10,044 bases of DNA from Candidatus Omnitrophota bacterium (GTDB lineage: Bacteria > Omnitrophota > Gorgyraeia > Tantalellales > Tantalellaceae). The DNA lies in assembly GCA_030617085.1 (NCBI GenBank), contig JAUWWB010000022.1:1-10044 (forward strand), in the 5' to 3' direction. The notes beneath the pieces were generated by a model. The model saw only the letters and a list, made by a program, of their open reading frames with translations, ran no database searches and was not told the origin of the DNA. This document shows, piece by piece, positions 7,223 through 10,044 of this stretch; the first letter of the stretch is position 1; the number at the start of each line of letters is the position of its first letter. The position numbers were made by a program, and so were the translations under genes.

Positions 7223-8190
7223 GGGCCGTGGTGAGGCGCGCGGTCCGGTTGATCGGGCCGCGCCTTTACGTGATGATAGAAACGGAACTATGGCCGAACA
7301 TCCTGGAAGAACTTCATTCAAAAGGTGTTCCGGTCATCCTCGCCAACGGCAGGATATCGGATCCGTCCTTTAAGAATTACAAGAGAATACGCTTTATCAT
7401 GAAGCGTATTCTCGGATGCGTGGACCGGTTCTGCATGCAGTCGGGCGCGGACGCGGAAAGGATAGAGCGCCTGGGCGTGCCGCGCGATAAAATATGCGTT
7501 ACGGGGAACATGAAGTTTGACGGCCAGAGCCTGCCCTCCGGGCCCCGGGCTTTCGGCAGGGAATACCTTGGCTTTGCCGAAGACGACGAGGTCATCATAG
7601 CCGGCAGCACTCATTTCCCGGAGGAGCGGCAATTGATCGACGTTTACAGGCAGCTGAGAGAAAAGCGGAAAAGGCTGAAGCTCATCCTCGCGCCGCGGCA
7701 CGTGGAGAGGACGGACGCCTTAAGGATATATATCGAAAAATCCGGCCTTGCGTATCGCCTTTTCTCCGATATCCTTGAGCAAGGCGGGAACGAACCGGGC
7801 GGGCGCGATGTCCTCCTGGTGGATACCATAGGGCATCTCAGGGAACTCTACAGTGCCGCGGACGTCGTTTTCATCGGGGGAAGCCTTGCCAAAAAGGGCG
7901 GTCAGAATCCCATAGAAGCGGCGAGCCGGGAAAAGCCCGTTGTTTTCGGCCCCAACATGTCCAATTTCCGCGAAGTGGCCGACATATTCCTGCAAAACAA
8001 GGCTGCCCTGCGCGTAAAGGACGCCATTCAGCTTAAAACGGTAATGGAAGAACTTTTGGGAGACCCTGCGCTGAAGAACCGGATGGGCGAAAACGCCAGG
8101 CGCGTCATAGAGGAGAACTCGGGCGCGGTTGAGAGGACCATGGGTGTTATCGGGAAGTATCTGAGTAGTTCGGAGTTCGGAGCAGCCTAA
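7219..8190 (+). CDS. waaA: Kdo transferase WaaA, C-terminal part (split by frameshift)
   Basis: This is the rest of the GT30 Kdo transferase, 323 residues from the ATG that overlaps the upstream stop. It contains the end of the N-terminal Rossmann domain (YVMIETELWPNIL at 18-30, NGRISDPSFKNY at 43-54) and the donor-binding C-terminal domain. Within the latter are GNMKFDG, AGSTHFPEE, LAPRHVERTD, DTIGHLRELYSAADVVFIGGSL, GGQNPIEAA and the FGPNMSNF stretch. All expected motifs are intact, which favours a very recent mutation or an assembly error over an old pseudogene. No Shine-Dalgarno site precedes the ATG, so if the split is real, expression would rely on reinitiation at ATGA. The split falls inside the N-terminal domain, not at a domain border. 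The last residues (SSEFGAA) are coded by a short AGTTCGG repeat. Confidence 0.88.
   Translation: MRAVVRRAVRLIGPRLYVMIETELWPNILEELHSKGVPVILANGRISDPSFKNYKRIRFIMKRILGCVDRFCMQSGADAERIERLGVPRDKICVTGNMKFDGQSLPSGPRAFGREYLGFAEDDEVIIAGSTHFPEERQLIDVYRQLREKRKRLKLILAPRHVERTDALRIYIEKSGLAYRLFSDILEQGGNEPGGRDVLLVDTIGHLRELYSAADVVFIGGSLAKKGGQNPIEAASREKPVVFGPNMSNFREVADIFLQNKAALRVKDAIQLKTVMEELLGDPALKNRMGENARRVIEENSGAVERTMGVIGKYLSSSEFGAA
7383..7413. repeat. Perfect 12-bp hairpin inside waaA
   Basis: GAGAATACGCTT (7383-7394), a seven-base loop TATCATG, then AAGCGTATTCTC (7402-7413), an exact inverted copy. It encodes KRIRFIMKRIL, which is plausible family sequence. It lies about 170 bases after the frameshift. 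Confidence 0.85.
8167..8182 (+). repeat. Tandem AGTTCGG heptads at the end of waaA
   Basis: AGTTCGGAGTTCGGAG is two full heptad units plus two bases. It codes the last residues of WaaA just before TAA. It has the same 7-base period as the AGGTTTT element upstream of the gene but a different sequence. With only two copies, chance is possible. Confidence 0.55.
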
Positions 8191-8196
8191 TTGCAT

Positions 8197-8222
8197 GTAG
8201 GGGCAGGCCCCTGTGCCTGCCC
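8197..8222. repeat. GC-rich inverted repeat between waaA and lpxK
   Basis: GGGCAGGC (8201-8208) pairs exactly with GCCTGCCC (8215-8222) around a six-base loop, preceded by GTAGG. From memory, GTAGGGGCAGG-type short palindromes recur as interspersed repeats in unrelated bacterial genomes; this should be confirmed by search. It begins 6 bp after the waaA stop. Confidence 0.6.
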
Positions 8223-8226
8223 TTTT
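8201..8226 (+). terminator. Possible intrinsic terminator or attenuator after waaA
   Basis: The perfect 8-bp GC-rich stem is followed at once by TTTT (8223-8226), the layout of a rho-independent terminator with a short U-tract. lpxK starts 37 bases later in the same pathway, so partial attenuation is as likely as full termination. The same hairpin may only be a repeat element. Confidence 0.35.
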
Positions 8227-8252
8227 GCCCCGTGGTTTACTTTGTTACATAT

Positions 8253-8257
8253 GAGGA
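8253..8257 (+). promoter_or_regulatory. Ribosome binding site choosing the lpxK ATG at 8263
   Basis: GAGGA lies five bases before the ATG at 8263. In-frame ATGs at 8251 and 8257 have no comparable site, and the frame upstream of them runs through the inverted repeat. Confidence 0.55.
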
Positions 8258-8262
8258 TGAAC

Positions 8263-9312
8263 ATGTCGTTATTCAAACTATACATCCTATCGCTGATGAA
8301 GGACGAGCGCCGCGGTTTTCCTCACGTTATCGTGAAGGGTCTGCTGAGGGTGTTGTCGTTGGTATACGCGGGGGCGGTAAAGGCCGTTGACCTGGGGTAC
8401 CGGTCGGGGCTCAGGCGGGTGCATGAAGTTGGCGTGCCTGTTGTCAGCGTCGGGAACATAACTCTGGGGGGGACGGGGAAGACGCCGTTCACGATATTTC
8501 TGGCGGATTATTTTCTAACCGCCGGAAAAAAGCCCGCGGTACTTATCAGGGGGTACGGTAGGGATGAGTGCGGGATGCTCAGGGACGAGCTGCCTGATGT
8601 CCCCGTCTTCGTGGGGCAGGACAGGGTCGCCGGAGCCCGCCGGGCCGCGTCCGGGGGCCGGGACGTCCTTATCCTTGACGACGCGTTCCAGCACAGGAGG
8701 ATAGGAAGGGACCTCAATATCCTTCTGCTGGACAGCGTTTCCCTGTTCGGCAATGGCTGCCTGTTCCCGCGGGGCATCTTGAGGGAGCCGGTTTCATCAT
8801 TGAAAAGGGCGGACATTTTCGCGCTTACGAAAACCGACAGGGTCAGCGCCCGGCGGAGGAAAGACATTATCCGGCAGCTGGCGGAAGCCGACCCGGGCAA
8901 GCCCGTTATTCTTACCCGCCACAGACCGTCTTTCCTGACCGACGTGACGGGCGCGGCGTATTCAGCGGATAGCCTCCACGGGAAGAAGGTAATGCTCGTC
9001 AGCGGCATAGCGGATCCTGATCATTTCGCTTTTTTAGTGGAAGAGACAGGCGCCGAGATCGTCTCGCGGTGCGATTACGCGGACCATCACCGCTACAGGC
9101 AGGCGGATATAGACAGCATTTGCGCCGAATGCGCCGAAAAGGAAGCGGAAGCGATAGTCGTCACCGCGAAAGACCATGTAAAGATCAAGGATCTGGACAC
9201 GTCGCGCATGGAAGACAAGTTATTTATCTTGAACATAGTGATCGATATAGTCGAGGGAAAGGAGCATCTCATTGCTGGACTTAGTGGCATCGATTCTCGT
9301 CAGAGGGCTTAA
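8263..9312 (+). CDS. lpxK: Tetraacyldisaccharide 4'-kinase
   Basis: Phosphorylates the 4' position of the lipid A disaccharide precursor to make lipid IV-A, the acceptor used by WaaA, on the inner face of the cytoplasmic membrane. From the ATG at 8263 the protein is 349 residues, within the family range. An N-terminal amphipathic/hydrophobic helix (about 19-46) gives membrane association. The P-loop GGTGKTPF is at 69-76, after the typical SVGNITL. The family motif DDAFQHRR is at 139-146. Later motifs are KTD, SGIADPDHF, DYADHHRY and VVTAKDHVKI, all as expected. The frame is open back to 8191, but those 24 extra codons run through the inverted repeat and are unlikely to be translated. The 3' end overlaps the next gene by 41 bp. 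It lies between waaA and an LpxL-like gene, so the three form a lipid A-Kdo operon. Confidence 0.94.
   Translation: MSLFKLYILSLMKDERRGFPHVIVKGLLRVLSLVYAGAVKAVDLGYRSGLRRVHEVGVPVVSVGNITLGGTGKTPFTIFLADYFLTAGKKPAVLIRGYGRDECGMLRDELPDVPVFVGQDRVAGARRAASGGRDVLILDDAFQHRRIGRDLNILLLDSVSLFGNGCLFPRGILREPVSSLKRADIFALTKTDRVSARRRKDIIRQLAEADPGKPVILTRHRPSFLTDVTGAAYSADSLHGKKVMLVSGIADPDHFAFLVEETGAEIVSRCDYADHHRYRQADIDSICAECAEKEAEAIVVTAKDHVKIKDLDTSRMEDKLFILNIVIDIVEGKEHLIAGLSGIDSRQRA
9259..9264 (+). promoter_or_regulatory. Ribosome binding site for the acyltransferase TTG start
   Basis: AAGGAG lies seven bases before the TTG at 9272, inside lpxK. The frame has a stop at 9248-9250, so only starts after that are possible; the next candidate, GTG at 9284, is poorly spaced. 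Confidence 0.65.
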
Positions 9313-10044
9313 CCTGTTCCTCCATGTCATGCCCGTACGCTTTGATCTGTGGCTCGGGGGGCGCCTGGGGGGGCTGATGTATCTTCTGGGCGGCAAAAGG
9401 CGAAAGGTTACCTACGCCAACCTTAAGGCCGCTTTCTGCGAGGAAAAGACTCCCGGCCAGATCAAGCGCGTCACGAAAAGCGTGTACACCCAGATGGGAC
9501 GGACTTTCGCGGAGATCCTTTCCATGACGAAGGCCGACCGGCGGTACATCGAGAAATTTGTCGTTCTCCGCAACTTCGAGAGGATAGAAAAGGCGGCGAA
9601 AAATCCGAACGGCATGATCCTTCTTTCCGCCCATTTCGGTAACTGGGAACTGAGCACCGTCACCGGTAACATGAAGGGCTTTCCGCTGTATCTTCTTGCC
9701 AGGGACCAGAAGATGAAGCGACTCAACGAGCTCCTGAACAGGCTGCGGGAATCCAGGGGCAACGTTGTCATACGTAAAGGCACGGATATAAAGAATATCT
9801 TCCGCGTTTTGCGCGCCGGCAAAAGCGTGGGGATACTCGCGGATCAGAACGCGGGCCCCGGAGGCGAGCTGATAGATTTTTTCGGGCGTCCCGCGTCGAC
9901 GGCTACGGGCCCATACCGCTTCGCCCGGAAAAGCGGCGCACTGGTCCTGCCGGCTTTCATGCACAGGGTAAAGGGCCCTTACCACGAACTTGTGGTGGAG
10001 AAGCCGATGGCTATCGAAAAAGGGGAGGACGTAGTACCGTACGC
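9272..10044 (+). CDS. Lipid A biosynthesis acyltransferase (LpxL/HtrB family), 3' end outside window
   Basis: Transfers a secondary fatty acyl chain from acyl-ACP to the Kdo-lipid A precursor at the inner membrane. 257 codons are present and the gene runs off the window. The TTG start with AAGGAG upstream gives an N-terminal hydrophobic helix (about 4-21), then RRKVTYANLKAAF, typical of the family near 43-55. The catalytic H-x4-E motif HFGNWE is at 121-126, after GMILLSA. The second block DQNAGPGGELIDFFGRP spans 191-207. The 41-bp overlap with lpxK implies coupled translation. Adding acyl chains is the step after Kdo addition in E. coli, so it fits with waaA and lpxK. Which acyl transfer it performs (LpxL or LpxM type), or whether it acts on another lysophospholipid, cannot be decided, so no symbol is given. 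Confidence 0.88.
   Translation, partial: MLDLVASILVRGLNLFLHVMPVRFDLWLGGRLGGLMYLLGGKRRKVTYANLKAAFCEEKTPGQIKRVTKSVYTQMGRTFAEILSMTKADRRYIEKFVVLRNFERIEKAAKNPNGMILLSAHFGNWELSTVTGNMKGFPLYLLARDQKMKRLNELLNRLRESRGNVVIRKGTDIKNIFRVLRAGKSVGILADQNAGPGGELIDFFGRPASTATGPYRFARKSGALVLPAFMHRVKGPYHELVVEKPMAIEKGEDVVPY

Noticed and set aside
8191..8262. 24-codon N-terminal extension of lpxK from TTG 8191
   Set aside because: It runs through the GC-rich inverted repeat, has no ribosome binding site and lacks LpxK family sequence; ATG 8263 has GAGGA correctly spaced.
9351..9374. Runs of six and seven G in the acyltransferase gene as a G-quadruplex or slippage site
   Set aside because: Only two runs occur and the reading frame is intact across both, with conserved family sequence downstream.

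Overview
This window is a chromosomal segment from a GC-rich Gram-negative (diderm) bacterium. All genes lie on the + strand and are tightly packed, often overlapping. Three genes for lipopolysaccharide (lipid A/Kdo) synthesis show a diderm envelope. Lineage cannot be proven from the sequence. The compact layout, the heptad repeats between genes and the flavour of the proteins are compatible with an uncultured phylum such as Candidatus Omnitrophota, but this is a low-confidence inference.

Layout: (1) 9-1670, aroC and aroK, two late steps of the shikimate pathway. (2) 1642-2664, a soluble PAS-HD-GYP protein, a probable cyclic-di-GMP phosphodiesterase, whose start overlaps the end of aroK. (3) 2667-6743, a dprA-topA-xerC block for DNA processing: a single-stranded DNA loader for RecA, DNA topoisomerase I, and a chromosome-dimer-resolving tyrosine recombinase. 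dprA overlaps topA, and topA and xerC are 2 bp apart. (4) 6744-6898, the only sizeable non-coding gap, nearly filled by a 117-bp imperfect palindrome whose arms are heptad repeats (AGGTTTT/AGGTTAT). (5) 6899-10044, waaA (Kdo transferase, split by an apparent one-base deletion), lpxK (lipid A 4'-kinase) and an LpxL-like acyltransferase cut by the window edge. These three make a lipid A-Kdo operon.

I see no new multi-gene system, CRISPR array, transposase, prophage, tRNA or rRNA. The gene content is ordinary housekeeping. What deserves a second look is small-scale: the heptad palindrome, the waaA frameshift, unusually perfect hairpins inside waaA on both sides of that frameshift, a second heptad repeat plus a GC-rich inverted repeat at the waaA-lpxK junction, and a Ser in place of the usual Mg-binding Asp in shikimate kinase.
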